DNA of 64,000 bases from Apostichopus japonicus (GCF_037975245.1 NC_092572.1:20026489-20090488), one strand, 5' to 3'. Shown: positions 37,437 through 61,400, counted from the stretch's first letter. Translations and numbers: made by a program. The notes: generated from the letters alone by a model not told the origin.

Positions 37437-38636
37437 CTAACAAGTCTGTCCCCTCTCGCCTCCCTCCCCATCGCCCATTGTGCACCCTCCCGGTTATTCC
37501 CTACAGTCAATGAAGTGTGGTGATGTCAGGACAATCTAAACAGTCATTCAAGCCTGTATACCACTATAAAATAGTAACTATATGAAGATAATACTTGGAT
37601 GCATTGATACGAAATTGTATATTTGGTCTGATAAGATGCAAATTTTTTTGCAAACCTACTTTGTTTTAGACTATAATGTTTAATTCCTTTGTCAGTTTGC
37701 ATATTTACAGTTACCGCCATGAAGACGACCATCCAGGGACCATCCAGGGACCTGTCATTAGCCATGAGCTAGCTATACAACAGAACAAACAACTCCTGCT
37801 GGCTATTCTTGATGCGAGAAATACTTAATTACTGGAATGATGCAATAAAGAACAAAAAAATTGAATAGATTTGTTAAGTTACGAAACTACTCTCTTTTTT
37901 TTTTTAAATTAACTATACTATTAAATTGAAAACAAAAATGTGTTACCTTGACGTTAGGTGCCGAACTGCATAAATTATGCACAGTTCTATCTATTACGTA
38001 ATTTGAACAGAGCATGTTGCTAATTTTCGATACATCAAACTTGAACCGCGTTATGAACATTATTTTGTCTGTGGACTTTGGAAGTGCAAATATGAGTCCT
38101 TCTTACATCGTTTTTAGTACATAACAAAAGTCAGTGCGCAATTGCATCTTGCAACCCTGAGCAAAATATCTTTAATGCAAAATAAAGTATTATACAAGAT
38201 ATGTCAAGGTGTTTACAAAAGGAAACTTAAATTATTTTATCAGTTGTTTAAACAATTAGGCCCTAATATTTTTATATTGTATATTTATATCTTGCCCTAT
38301 ATATTGTCTGCACGCAGCCATCCTGGTACCGTATCATTAGTGCCAACAGAGCCCGTCTTAATGATACGAGGCATACATATATTGACAACATTAATTGGAT
38401 CATTTGCGCAAGGTGATCGCAAAGTGGACATTTTTTACAAGGCTTTGTTGGAATGTATGTTTGTATGTATATATATTAGATCCTCCTGCAAGCAGGAACT
38501 CGCGAAGAAGCCATTATTGGCTTATTAAAGCCGCAAGCTGACAGAAGTCAGTCTCTTAGATTCATATTTAACGTCCATGATTATGAATTGTCAATTGTCA
38601 ACACTCTGAAACTGGACGACATACATTAATCTTGGA
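37437..38636. other. Non-coding stretch upstream of the Ig gene
   Basis: The longest plus-strand frame (38142-38528) is a string of hydrophobic and basic residues with no domain I recognise and no supporting splice or start context. I see nothing else. Confidence 0.45.
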
Positions 38637-38703
38637 GTGACTCGAACTCGGGGACCTTATAATTGAAAGGCACCGGCGTTAACCACAGAGCTATCATTGT
38701 AGG
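38637..38703 (-). mobile_element. tRNA-derived SINE head
   Basis: On the minus strand an A-box-like TAGCTCTGTGGTTAA is followed, about 38 bp on, by a B-box-like GAGTTCGAGTCAC. This is the promoter pattern of a tRNA-type SINE. The sequence does not fold into a full tRNA, so I do not call a tRNA gene. The tail end is not defined. Confidence 0.6.
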
Positions 38704-39754
38704 AATCATTGTAGAGCGAGACTTTTTGAACTCTCTCTTGTCCTCGGGTACTGTGGAAACTTGCACATACAATAACAATAATAATACTAACATATAGTTC
38801 ACGGTGAAAGGATGATGTAAGGCGATATATATGTTGCAGACCGTACAGAAACACCTCTTATCAGTTCCGGTTATATTTATATACCACTTTTATCTTCTTC
38901 TTTTTTAACTGGAAATGAACCTTTAAACACCCGAGGCACATCAATTTAAGTGACTGGACTACTTAGTCTAACACAATGACCAGTAGATCAGTCTCTCAGA
39001 CGTAACAAAAAACACTATAGGAAATGCATAATATTTTTGGCTTAATTAAAAGGTTTATGGCTTAAAATAACACTCTTAAAATGCATTACAAATTTGTCAG
39101 GGACAAATGGTATTAATTGCCATCCAAATGTTGGCTCACTTTGTTTGTAGGAACGTAACAGAACATTTTTGATAAAGTTATTATAAATTATAAAACAATG
39201 GATTAACATTTAACATTAATGCCTGCACCGATTATTCCAGAGATTTAGCATAACTTTAAAGGCGATTATCCTGCAAACAGGAATAGCTATAGAAACACTA
39301 TAGAGTAGCACTAAATCTTCCCTTCTCTTCCCTTTTCTTGGACAATTACAAATTAAAAATAAAATATGTCTAAAATATCATCCTTTAGCTACTCGAACAC
39401 CGACTTGGAGGTTTGTACTCGTATTCGTTTTCTCACCAAAGGGAATTCTACTTTTTTTGTATTCAACTCCTACTGGTACTACCAATCTGTATACTGAATG
39501 CTCAAAATTTAAGTTGGATTGTGTCTATAGTACCTGACGGTGTAGGCATGGATTCCTCCATAACGAATACCTGGTAGTCTTTAAGGTTATCACATGATGC
39601 AAGCGATTAAGGGCTGTCTGATCATAATGATCACCCGTTATAATAGTATGATTTAAAAAGAAACGTAACTCTACATAAGCACATGCAGAATTATTATAGG
39701 TTTAATGTTGATACCCAATTCTGAATTGACGCAAATGTTTCCCTAAATAATTTA

Positions 39755-39960
39755 TACCGGTATACTGTGGCCGAGTGGATAAAGGCGGTGGCATTTGAAG
39801 CAATGAAGCTTAGCAACCGGGAGGTTTCGGATTCGATACCCGGCCGGGTCATAGTTAGGTGGGTTGTTGATCCCAAGAGCAATCTACGACTTTCCAATCT
39901 GAAATGACTTTCTTAACTTGAAAAAGATCCCAAATTTGAGTAAAATGTTGAATTGGAATT
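39755..39960 (+). mobile_element. tRNA-derived SINE
   Basis: CCGGTATACTGTGGCCGAGTGGATAAAGGCGGTGG carries a tRNA-Leu/Ser-like A box (GGCCGAGTGG). GGATTCGATACCCGG is the B box. The tRNA-unrelated tail (AAGAGCAATCTACGAC .. TGAAATGACTTTCTTAA) is shared with the copy at 21408. Confidence 0.8.
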
Positions 39961-40724
39961 AAGCCACCCGACGTGTAAGTTGTAAACAATAAGCTGTTTA
40001 TTTGGTTTGCAAAAATAAATTTAAATTGCTTTCATGTTTGTATTTATCGCAAATGCCGTATCATTTATTCATGAATAATCATGTTTCGATCCAGAACATT
40101 TAGTTTCGTCAGCCTTTGCTATACTTTACTATACTGTGATCAATTGAATATAAAATACATGTCACTCAGTGAATATTGTAATTGGATTTGGAAAAATACA
40201 AAATAACTTACTTGATTCTATTTTCTCAATAATAATCAGCCTGAGAAATAAACAACAACAAAAAAGCACAGTCCGAATATGTGAGCCTCTCCCGCCGTGA
40301 TCTTGGTAAACTATACTTCAAGAGCCGACTGTATCAACATTTCACGAATTATACGCTACTACTAGCTAAACGGGTCTTCTAGCATTGGTAACGAATAATG
40401 CCTTCTTATAATGAGATCATGAAACCGCGGATAACAAGACTTACCTTAATCTTGAACGAGCTCTTACAAGTAATAAATCATCTTTTTTTTTTTTAATCAC
40501 GTGATTCTACGTAAAAGAAACAGCCGTCTCAGTTACTGAATGGATAATATATCACACGGAATGACAGCATATTAGTGACTAAATTAGCCTCGTCAACCTG
40601 CTAGAATAATAGAAACAATTTTGGCTAATATCATATGTATTTTATTCGCTCTCTCATGTTCGAGTCGCAATACACATTTCAGCTCAACATATCATCATGA
40701 TCACATACGGTGACAATCTCGATG

Positions 40725-40815
40725 TAAGATGACTGGAGTTGAGAGTGGATCGGTTAAGTTGTTTGGTTTTCGTGTCCAGGCTCTATCTTGGTGACTTTTC
40801 CTCAAAAGTAGAAGC
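40725..40815 (-). repeat. Dispersed repeat family member, inverted
   Basis: Reverse complement reads AGTCACCAAGATAGAGCCTGG .. CCACTCTCAACTCCAGTC .. TTACATCGAG, the clearest copy of the family also present at 14607, 27565, 29065 and 41480. A forward copy sits on the other side of the transposon at 40825-41429. Confidence 0.65.
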
Positions 40816-40824
40816 AGTTATACA

Positions 40825-41429
40825 TAGTGGCGTCGCCAAAGGGTAGCCTGGTGGGCATGTGCCCTCCCAATTAAAATCGTGCCCCCCCCCACCCCAGATG
40901 CGATTTGTAGTGTTAAAAAATGTGCTCAAACAAAAACCTTGTTTTACAAAGGACGAGACGTATTATGTTCATCAGTAAAACTTCTTTCCATCGACCATCA
41001 CAATATCCAGTTGTTTTCTCACTAACAAGGTCACAGAGGCCCCGACGTGAACCGCTAGTGCTTAAACTTCACAACTACCTGCATGGATTTGAATTTCAAC
41101 ACTTTTTCAAACATTTATCAAAGCAAAAGGGTTAATTTCCAATTTTTGAATAACTTTCTTATCGGCCTCAATTAAAAGCATAAATATCGGAGAGACTAAG
41201 CCCGAAAATTCTTGAACATAAAGTTACTTCAAGTTGCAAATTATAGCACCAGATTGCATCTAAGGACCATTAATTAATCAAAAGTTCGAGGAACACCCCT
41301 CCCTTTAGACCTTCCCCGGCATTCACAACTAAGGCATTCACAACTAAACATTGTGCCCCCTAATTAAGTGCTGTGCCCTTCCTGCCTGTGCCCCTCCCCT
41401 CAAGATTGAAATGTCTGGCGACGCCACTG
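40825..41429. mobile_element. hAT-type non-autonomous element, 605 bp
   Basis: The left end TAGTGGCGTCGCCAAA is mirrored by CTGGCGACGCCACTG ending at 41429 (the left terminal C has become T). Flanking octamers GTTATACA and TTTATACA differ by one base. It contains CACCAGATTGCATCTAAGGAC and the CCCCTCCCTTTAGACC module. The frame at 40920-41135 lies wholly inside and lacks transposase motifs. Confidence 0.85.
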
Positions 41430-43215
41430 TTTATACAGAAAAAGACTCTAAGTAGTCATTTTATGTTACAAAATTCACCATTACAAGATTGCACCTGGGC
41501 ACACTTGATCCACCCTTAACCCTATTCCACTTACATCGAGATGGTAATCGTGTGATCGTGATAATACTATGTCAAGTGCGTATCAAGAGTCCCTTGCAAA
41601 GGGAATAAATAAGTATACATGATCAGGTTAAAGGTTGATCAGGTTGATATGTACAGCGTGGCAATATACAGTAATAGTAGCAGCTGGTATCGATTAGCGT
41701 AAAATAAGGTTATTCCGTGAAACCAAAGTATGCATGCACTGCTTATATTATTTACAACTTTATGGTATCATTCGCAATGCAGGGGTCATATGTCTAAGTT
41801 TATCTGATTTGTCTTTGATTTTTAATCTTTATGTGATATGCTGTATTATGAAGCAAGTCAAGTTTACTCCCTTCCCAGGAATTCAATTGAAATACTGAGC
41901 AAACAAGACAATGACAAGCCAGATCCAGCTGGCTTGTATGCCTATCCTGAAAATTCACTTTTACTCATCCTACGTTCTTCACGTGAAATCGTAGGTACTG
42001 TATAAAAATAACCAAAGGGTTCTAAATGCAAAGCCTCTGCTAATGACCTTACTTGAATTCATATGTGAGGTTGAAAAAGGGTGAACGACCCCCCCCCCCG
42101 CCCCTCCCACACCACACACACACACACAAGCATCCTCCACGGAAAAGACTGTAAGAACACACAACGGCGCAAACCTAACCCTTGGAGCAGACGACACCCC
42201 GGTCTCTCAATCAGTACTTCTTACATCGATCATTTGCATACTTACCCTAAACTATAACCTTTACTCATACTGACAGAAAATTCTTCCATCTTAACGTGTT
42301 ATCTGTGTAGGCCTGACCTAAGTTTGAATAAATTATTAAGTACGGGGCAACCCATCATTTGATGGTATACCTGTATAATCTTTGACGATAACAGTTTTCA
42401 CTAACAATTCGTCGTGGAGGCAGATACAACGGAGAGTGATGAAATACTAACAGAAAAGTAGTCTTGTTAAGACCCTAGTATGAACAGCCTAGTGTACCTT
42501 CCTTTTCACAAAGCTATTTTCCCGCGTATTTGTTGCCCAGAAAGCTCCCGGCAATGCATTAGATTGTAACGGACAGATCCCCCCCCCCCCCCTCTCCTCG
42601 TCACTGAAACTTTTGTTCAAAGTGTCTGTAAAAGAATCCAACTAAACTAATTCCCAATGCATTCCACTGTTTTCTATATATGCGTTAACGTAACATTGAC
42701 TCTATCATGTCTGATAACACTCCGAAAGTTATTCCCTTTTAAGACTATATACAGACTTGCTCTGTCCTTATACTTGTAGTCGTTTTTCTGCAAAGTCACC
42801 TGTACTCGTACTAAGCCTTCACACATCCTCATAGAGTTGAACAGCTCGTAATCTGGGAATTTTGTACTAGTACTCAGAGCCGTATATACGGCTCTGCTAT
42901 AGTTCTAACACTCGCACACCCTCAGGATGAGTTGTACAACTGCATGGTACTCGGGGTTTTTCGTACTAAGCCCCTCGCGCGCCCTCATATTGCGTATTAC
43001 AACTCCTCGTACTCGGGGCATTTTGTACTCTTACTCCAGCACTAAGAGTCTTGTACTTGCTTTCCAGATGAGTTTTGGTTGGATGAATGTAATTTATGTC
43101 TATTGAGTACGTACAAGAATGTTAAACTTCTCACAAATATTTATATTGCTATGATGATGTTGACGGGTGTACAGTTCAATCGAGCACCCTGTGTTCTATA
43201 TACTACTTGTGCGGC
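41430..43215. other. Non-coding stretch with a local repeat
   Basis: 41480-41560 is another member of the dispersed family. 42085-42130 is a C tract plus (CA)n. At 42790-43040 three diverged units recur, each with GTACTCG(G)GG..TTTTGTACTA and CACACCCTCAT. No gene recognised. Confidence 0.5.
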
Positions 43216-44125
43216 ATTATTTAAGCCGGTCGAATTCTATTCAGTTTGAGGAGAAATTGTCCGAAGATGTTGTGAACAAAGTGAAAGTGGTAAATTTTCA
43301 TGGATGATTTCGTCATATTGAAATGAATTTCGTAGTGAAATGAATGATACCGTCATATGTGTTCATGCATAGAATTATATTGGAAAATATTGGAACCCGC
43401 GGGTCGAAGGCTCCGGTGTGGCAGTTAGTATAGTGTCAGCACTCTTTCGGATGAGGTCCTTGAGTTTGCGGTGTCCCCATGTGATATGCGGTAGTTAAGG
43501 TGGTGAATTACAAAACAGCGTCCTTTTTGCATTACTCCATCGTGTGATGTACGTCACTTTACTGTGCATCATGACTGTATCTTAATTATCACGTACATAT
43601 AGTTAAATCAGAATGTAGGCATTAAGCTATTGCAGAAAAAGATATAAAAACAGACACAAGCAAAATACCAATTTCTCCAAGTAATTGTTTTTAATCGTTA
43701 CTCCATGCTTAAAACGAAATCTGCTTCCAATAGTCAATACATTGCATTCTTCTCATGTCTTCCGAAGGTTCCCAGTTGTCCAACTTTATGATTCAATTAT
43801 TTCCGCGACACGATTTGGTCTTGCCGGTGTTGTGGTGAATAGTGTCCGGGTGTCCGATGGACCAGTTTGCTTGACAGCCTCGCATTACTGTTATAGGAAC
43901 AGAATTATCTCTCCAATCAAAAGGTTTATCCACAGAAGTATTTTGCCAGCTTCGAAAACAGTTTGACGCTTCGGAAGTACCCTGTTTTTGTTTTTTTTTT
44001 GTTCGTTTACAGCAGTATTTAAAAGGAAACATTACACGAACAACAATACCTTAGGTGTCTTACACGCATGATGACGTCACTGCCTTCAAATAATAATACT
44101 AATAACTGATTGGTTTACTGTGCTG

Positions 44126-54285
<10,160 letters not shown>

Positions 54286-55630
54286 CTGACCGCTTCACTA
54301 TTCTCGTTCCAATTAGCCTTCTCAGAGTAGACACGTGATAAAATGCTGAAGAAGCGAAGAAGTATTAAAGAAACATGTAATTAGCGTTCCATGTATAGCG
54401 GTGACCGGTTACAATCCAAGAGCAACTATATAATGATCACTTACGGAGTTCCTTTTTTTAATTCTTTGTGGAGGGGGTTATTTCGTAAATTTATTTATAT
54501 TTAAATCGTTTAGAAAAGTTTTGAACGTTGTAGGGCCATTATGCATAAACCAATGGACCCCCCCCCCTCCACATACACACACACACGCACATACACCTAG
54601 AATTCCCAGGCGCAAGTGCGGGGTGTATACCCACGCCCAGTCCCCCTATTCACCTCAAACTAAACATCAAAAGTAGTTATTACCAAAATCTTGCGATACT
54701 CATCATGGCCTAACTTATTGTCAAAATATCCCTCAGAATTCATCAAATTCATCAGATTCAACGTCTCTAGGGACACACCCCTACGACTTGAAATCCGTCA
54801 AAAGCTGGACCCCTCCTCCCCCCCCCCCCCACCCCCACTGTCGCCTACCACTCTTGAGGTGTGTGCGGTTTGCATTGGAATATACGAGAACAGTGTAATT
54901 GGCGAGAAATCATTCCGTTAGAAATTTAACAATTATAGCCATACTTGGCCAAATCGAGTTGCGATGATGTCTATTCTAGCAGCTTATAGCTGCATATTGC
55001 AACCTCTCTGATACATTTAATTACTGAGTACCCATTTCACGAAATGTTACATTTTAGTAGTTTAACTTACGGCCAGATAATCTTCTATGATATACGAAAC
55101 GAAAAAATTTATGAAGAAACATTACCTGGCGAATAGTTTCGCAATTATATCTCTCCAATAACCGATAGTTGTGTTAAAATCTGTCGATCATGGTGGATCT
55201 CTATAGCCTACTAAGCCTATATACCAACAGGCTTTATAATGATAAAGCCAAACTACTGCACTATTCTGTACAGTCTTAACATATTTCCTATAGACATACC
55301 CTGTACAGCCTAACCTTTTCAAATTTATTATCCCCATACAATAGGTTTTGGTACCAGATCGATGGAGAACAATGACTTAACAACCTAGTCAGTAGTTCTG
55401 CATACTACGCATGGACGAAGTTATTTCGGCACAAAGACGAAGTTTTTTTTCTATTTTCGATGACTATTGTTTACAAGAATGGGTGTTTGATTCCTCGTTT
55501 CTTTGTCTTTTAAATGTTGATGTACAAAACAGGAATTTAATCTATTAAACGAAATTTTGAAATTTTCAGTGAACTCCTGTATGGTCTACATGCCGTTTTC
55601 AAAAAAAATGATACTTTGTTAGACCAACAG
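54286..55630. other. Region upstream of sulfotransferase gene A
   Basis: Should hold the promoter and 5' untranslated region. No TATA box or other element can be assigned. C tracts at 54555-54570 and 54817-54834 hint at further small transposon remnants. Confidence 0.4.
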
Positions 55631-55981
55631 GGAGGTTAAAGGTCTGCTGTATAGACCCCAACTATTGCACGCTATCATGGAAAAGTTTCTTGATATTACG
55701 TAATCGACCTGCCTTGGTCGTAAAATGACCTCTTTTTACCAATTAGTCTGCACACATTTTGTCTTGTATGAGGGTCTTGTGTGAACGCTGTATATATGAT
55801 TAATTACAATGTGGACACGAACATATTTCCACACAGGAGCCTGGTGTTGAGAAGCGATGCAGGCTAATTCTAAGGCCTGAGGTTGATTTACGACCGTGGT
55901 AGGTCGATTACGTAATCACAAAACAACTTTCCTAGCAATATCGTGCTATAATAGGAGCTAATAAAGCAGATCTTGAAAGGT
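55631..55981. mobile_element. Fold-back element with ~100-bp imperfect arms
   Basis: The left arm 55631-55732 (GGTCTGCTGTATAGACC .. ATTACGTAATCGACCTGCC .. TCGTAAAATGACCTC) pairs with the right arm 55879-55981 (GAGGTTGATTTACGACC .. AGGTCGATTACGTAAT .. GCAGATCTTGAAAGG). About 145 bp lie between them. No coding capacity, so this is a MITE-like element. Target duplication not resolved. Confidence 0.75.
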
Positions 55982-56077
55982 CATATGTGCAATTTGATAG
56001 AAAAATGTCTGTATTTTCTTATTACTTTCTTCCTCTTTCTTTCAGTCTATCATTTTGATCTTGGATTAAAGATAGTT

Positions 56078-56080
<3 letters not shown>

Positions 56081-56129
<49 letters not shown>
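56081..56129. repeat. (TA)n microsatellite
   Basis: About 49 bp of alternating TA. Confidence 0.95.
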
Positions 56130-56133
<4 letters not shown>

Positions 56134-56638
56134 GGCACATGGCTTAGTATACCCTGAACCCCCCTCCCCCTCATTCACATCTTCTCGACACATCTGGGTA
56201 TAATTGAATAATTTCATCACCATATAACAAGTTAAATGGCTCTTCTAACTTCGTCTGAATAAGTTTGAAATGTTGTGACATCATTATCCTCTTGAATACA
56301 ATGCACGGATTCGGTGTATTTAAAGCATGCATAAATTAGGCTGACAAAGAGTAAATTCTTCCATTTACATAGCACGCTGTAACATTGTAAGGCGTACTGT
56401 ATCAGTAACGTACATACGGCAATGAGAGTTCTGCCGTACATATATTGACAAACTACTACATGCATGGCCTCTACAAAAGCATTAGAAACTATTGCACAGT
56501 TTCTGCTCTTCCTCTCGATTTTGTCATTTTTCATTTCTAACAACGATTTGGAACAAGAGATATTTGATAGAATATCGTAGAAATATGCGCTGACTTCAAA
56601 AGGGTCTCGAAACGTCGATCAGTTTCTCTTCCATCAGG

Positions 56639-56930
56639 CAGGCGCGTAGCCAGGAATTTGCCAAGGGAGGGGCGAAACTGTAGATTCTGCATTGCAAACT
56701 ATCTAAGCGTAGCGCCACCATGTTGGCGCGAAGCGTACAAGAAAATTTTGGCTGTAAATGCCTCCCAGATCGCCGGAAATGGCACTTCCCATGCCTTGTT
56801 AGTTGCATCTTAGCATTTTCTCTTTTGAAAATACTAGCGATATCATAAAAACCTTAAACAAAAGGTAAAAAATATGCTCAAGGGGGGGCGGCTGCCCCCT
56901 TCGCCCCCCCCCCCCTTGGCTACGCGCCTG
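56639..56930. mobile_element. hAT-type element, 292 bp, perfect 8-bp target duplication
   Basis: The end CAGGCGCGTAGCCAGG at 56639 is mirrored by CTTGGCTACGCGCCTG ending at 56930. CCATCAGG flanks both sides (56631-56638, 56931-56938). It lies immediately left of duplication copy B. Confidence 0.93.
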
Positions 56931-57315
56931 CCATCAGGTATTCACAATTTTATATAGCCTGTCGAATTCTATTCAGTTTGAGGAGAAATTGTCTGGAAGA
57001 TGTTGAGAACAAATTGAAGGTGGTAAATTTTCATGTCATATTGAAATGAAATTCGTAGGGCAATGAATGATACCGTCATATGTGTACATGCATAGAAATA
57101 TATTGGAAAATATTGGAACCCGCCGGTCGGAGGCTCCGGTGTGGCAGTGAATATAGTGTCCGTGGTATTTCGGTTGAGGTCCTTGGGTTTGCGGCGTCCC
57201 CATGTGATGTACGGTATAGTTAAGGTGAATTACAATCCAGAGTGCCTTTTGTATGACTCCATCGTGTGATGTGCGTCACTTTAATCTGCACCATGACTGT
57301 ATCTTAACTATCATG

Positions 57316-57745
57316 CAGGGGGTAGGAGCTGGGGAACTGGGGGAACTCCCCTCCCCACACTTTTTTCCAAACTAGCAAATGTGCCCTACTGGCAAATAAA
57401 ATGTGCCCCTTTGATGAAGAACTGTCTTTTAGTATCTTAAGCCTTTGTTAATTTTAATATCTTATTTTAATTACTTATTTTTGTCTGTACATGCTATTTT
57501 TAAAATGGCATCCCATATCTTTTTGTAGCACGGTTAACAATAAACAATATCAATAAATAAAAAAGCAATGTTGCAGCGCACCGTAATAGTATTGATAGCA
57601 TTCTAACACATTATATATATTTAAGTGATACGGCCGGTGTGTATCGGTTTATAGCATAACGAGTGGTGGTTGTGGAAATAGAAAGTGCCCCTATGGTGTT
57701 GTGCCCCCCCACTTTTTGGAAGCTTTTTAACCCCCCCCCCTCAAG
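57316..57745. mobile_element. Non-autonomous element, 430 bp, perfect 8-bp target duplication
   Basis: CTATCATG flanks both sides (57308-57315, 57746-57753). The paralogous place in copy A (about 43590) reads TAATTATCACGTACATATAG without the element, an empty site. The ends CAGGGGGTAGGAG and CCCCCCTCAAG pair only loosely. It shares its left part with 26371-26500. The 8-bp duplication suggests a hAT-like origin. Confidence 0.85.
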
Positions 57746-58268
57746 CTATCATGCACATAGTTTAATCAGAATGTAGGCATAAAACTATTGCACAAAATGA
57801 TATAAAGACAGACACAGGCAAAATATCAATTTGTCCATATACTTGTTCTCACTTGTTACTCCATGCTTAAAACGAAATCTGCTTCCAATAGTCAATACAT
57901 TGCATTCTTCTCATGTCTTCTCTCCCAGTTGTCCAATTTTATGATTCAATTATTTCCGAGACACGATTTGGTCTTGCCGGTGTTGTGGTGAATAGTGTCC
58001 GGATGTCGAACGGACCAGTTTGCTTGACAGCCTCGCATTACTGTTATAGGAACAGATATATCTCTCCAATCAAAACGTTTATCCACAAAAGTATTTTGCC
58101 AGCTTCGAAAACAGTTTGACGCTTCGGAAGTACCCTGTTTTTTTGTCGTTTACAGCATTATTTAAAAGTAAACATTACATGAACAACATTACCTTAGCTT
58201 TCTTACACGCATGATGACGTCACTACATTCAAATAATAATACAAATAATTCATTGGTTTACTGTGCTG

Positions 58269-58420
58269 CTACGTCACCCTGTATCGTCTCTTAATTTCTT
58301 CAAATCTTTGTTTGACAAACAAGTAAAGTTCAAATTCATCTTTAAGTTTCTCCTTCAATATTTCGATCGTTTGATTGGATGGAGGCACTTTGTATAAGGT
58401 AGAATAATTGGAACGTCTCT
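58269..58420 (-). CDS. Sulfotransferase B exon 8: C-terminus
   Basis: 152 nt, phase 1 in; ends EEIKRRYRVT and stop at 58269-58271. Counterpart of 44126-44277. Confidence 0.87.
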
Positions 58421-61400
58421 CTGTTAGAAATGGAACAAAAGTCATTTTCATTATATTTCATTTGTTTGTTGTTGCTTTTTTTTCATTTTTCAAGACAGAT
58501 AGTTCCATGACATTATTAATAACTGTCGATTACGCAACACAGCTGTTCAAGTGGTTTAGAAAGTCTCATTTTAAACAATGTCTTATTCATTCAAATGTCC
58601 ATTACAATTTACAGAACCAAACCTATGAATTAAGATAATATAATAAGATGCCTGGGTGTGATTATTTTATTGGTCGGACTAAATAATAAGATGGATACCT
58701 CCTATTTAAATAAAAACCATCATCACACACAAATATAAACGTTTCGTAACCTCATCTGTGGTTGGAATAAACTTGAGTGTTACTAAACAACGTGAAAGTA
58801 TACAATAAAATTGAACGTTCTCGATGCAAATGATATTTTATTTCGTATATCTGGGTTGGCAGTTATAGCATTAAGATAGGCACAATAAAAATAGAAAATA
58901 AGGTTTATTATTAATTAAGCTAAACAGCTCTCCGAGGAAACTGGGTTACTGAAGTAAAAGTGGTAGTTCCAATACCTACCCATCACTCATCACCTACCCC
59001 CCCCCCCCGCAACCCCAAATGCCCCTCACTCTCACCCACTTCATCCCGTCCATTAACGTCCCTTCCTTCTATACTGTACGAAAGCCCTTTCATTATTATC
59101 AGAGCTCATAATTATTTAATAAGGTCATCAATCTATCTGTATATCAGTCAGTCTATATGTGTATTTTCTCAGAATGTCACTAATTCCAAACGGTTAAAAT
59201 AAATTATCCTCAACGAAACTGAATCCCATAAGATGTGCAAATTTTAATTTTACGAACTATGTAGTTTTGACTGTTTATCTTTCGTGTCATATAATTGTCC
59301 GTTCGTCCGTCCGTCCGTTCGTCCGTGAATTGGTCACTTCACCTGACGCCCAGACTGCAATATATTGCATTTTATTGCAAAATATTGCATATGTTTCAAT
59401 ATATTGCAGACTTATTCAGTGATTGAAATCATTTTCAAAGTTAAAATTGAAACTATTGACCTAAGTATATCATCTTTACCTGCGGTAGTTTTCTTGTACA
59501 TCCGGTGTAGGCCATGAAGTAGATCGGGGAGTAACTTTTGCAATAATACTACGGTAGCCTCCAATTCCTCGGTTAATCCAACAAGTATAAAATATTTATC
59601 AATATTTGCCTTCGACCGTTGTAGAATACTATCACTATTATTGGCCCTGTGAAGAACAAATATCAACATGTTTATACCATGTTGTCATATTTAATTTTTG
59701 CTTTACATCTAAAAAGCGCTCTTTTTGGCATTATGAAATTGACTAGAGATGAATGTTATTGTTACAACTGGAACTCAATTGCTAGTTTACTTGCTGCTTA
59801 CCAACTGCAATATCATTATTATTATTATTATTATGAAGTCTTGTTCGTCCATCGAAGGCAGATTTACCAAATCACATATGTCACGTATCTGATGCGCTCT
59901 GTTGAGTTAGGTAGCAATTGCAATAGTGAACCTTCTACTGATATAAGTATGATAGCTGCAAGACTGGATAAACAGTACAGTGTAAATTCAATCACGCGAC
60001 ATTCACATAAATTGTATCATTATAATAAAATATAAAACATCCACAATTATATTGTTGCATATTGTATTACCCGATTTAACATAGTATCACACTATAATAT
60101 TGCATCACAATAATATAATATAAGACATCTACAATAATATTGTGGAATATATTGTATTACATGGTTCAATGATATATCATGATAACAATTATATTGTTAT
60201 TTTGTTTTTAATATTACAGTACTTAGTATTGTACACTAGCATGTGAATCGGCTGGTGTTATTTTAATGCAGTTAATCACAATATGTATCGACTGGTAGGA
60301 TTACACTATCTGAATGATTCGTAAATGGCAGCCGCAAGATCGATCAAGAAAGATTATTTCTCTGTTACTTTATAATGAAATTCCGAATTAAAAATCTTCT
60401 TAAAAAATGCCAATGTTTCATTAACTCACGTTTCATACAAGTCATATCGATCGAAGTGAAAAAAAATATGTGACGTCACAGCACCGCCATCTTTAATGTA
60501 TTCATCTATTGTCCGATTCTATATCAAGAAAAACAAAATAATGAACACGTTCACTAAAAGTGAATAAAATTAACAAAATAAATGATAAAAACAGGAAATT
60601 CATGTAAATGCAGAAGTAGGCCTACTATGTATGAAATATTTCAACATTGTCAAAACTTGTAAAATAACGTAAAACGAAATAAATTTAGTTGAAATTGCCA
60701 TCAAACAAACACCCGTCGTTTACGCAATGAAGAATTTTATGCGAGAAAATGAAACGCTTTCATTCTGACTGGGAATCTGACGTTTCTATCTGTTATTCAA
60801 ATGAACTAATTTGAATATTCATGTTTGCAGCAAAAACAATAATTGCATTGAACGAAACATGACAAATGACGTCAAATTTCGTCAATCTGAAATACGAAAA
60901 AAACAAATTTAATGTTTAATATCAATGCCTTCCTTTTCTTTGTGAGTGAATTTAGATAGATTAAGTGAACCAAGGTGAAAGGAAAAATGATATTTAATAC
61001 CTCATCTGTGTCCTCTGTTGGAGTAACATTATAGAAGTTGATATGACAATTTTTTTAAGGGTATGATGGTCGTAAAGGTCTACATAGTATTCATCAGAAT
61101 GTGTTTTAATTTTAGAAATTAAATTGGCAAATCCTATGCCTTTTTGAGGAAAAGACTGTTAAATAACCTCATTTACAAGTCTTGTTCGGGAGGAAGAAAC
61201 ATATTCGAGATTTTGACTCTTACCGACTTTAGCTTGGATCCCGCTTTCACGCCACCTTCGTCACCATTAATCGCAAAATAGTACCCAGAAATGAAACGCT
61301 GGACCGGATCCCGTACCATGTTGATATAAACTATATTCTCTCTGGTTTCAGTAAAAGAAAGCAGAGAAGTATACTATTTAATACAGCTGGTTGCAGGCTA

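Noticed and set aside
38142-38528. 128-residue plus-strand frame
   Set aside because: No recognisable domain, signal or splice context; AT-rich chance frame.
38637-38703. A tRNA gene on the minus strand
   Set aside because: A and B boxes are present but no full cloverleaf or acceptor stem can be paired; better read as a SINE head.
43413-43500. Possible further tRNA-like SINE (GTGGCAGTTAGTATAGTGTC .. GGTCCTTGAGTTTGCGG), also at 57137-57225
   Set aside because: A and B boxes are too degenerate to claim; noted only because both duplication copies keep it.
43685-43966. Plus-strand frame of 93 residues, also at 57913-58119
   Set aside because: Kept only because both places are the same duplicated non-coding DNA; changes between copies break the frame ends and no domain is seen.
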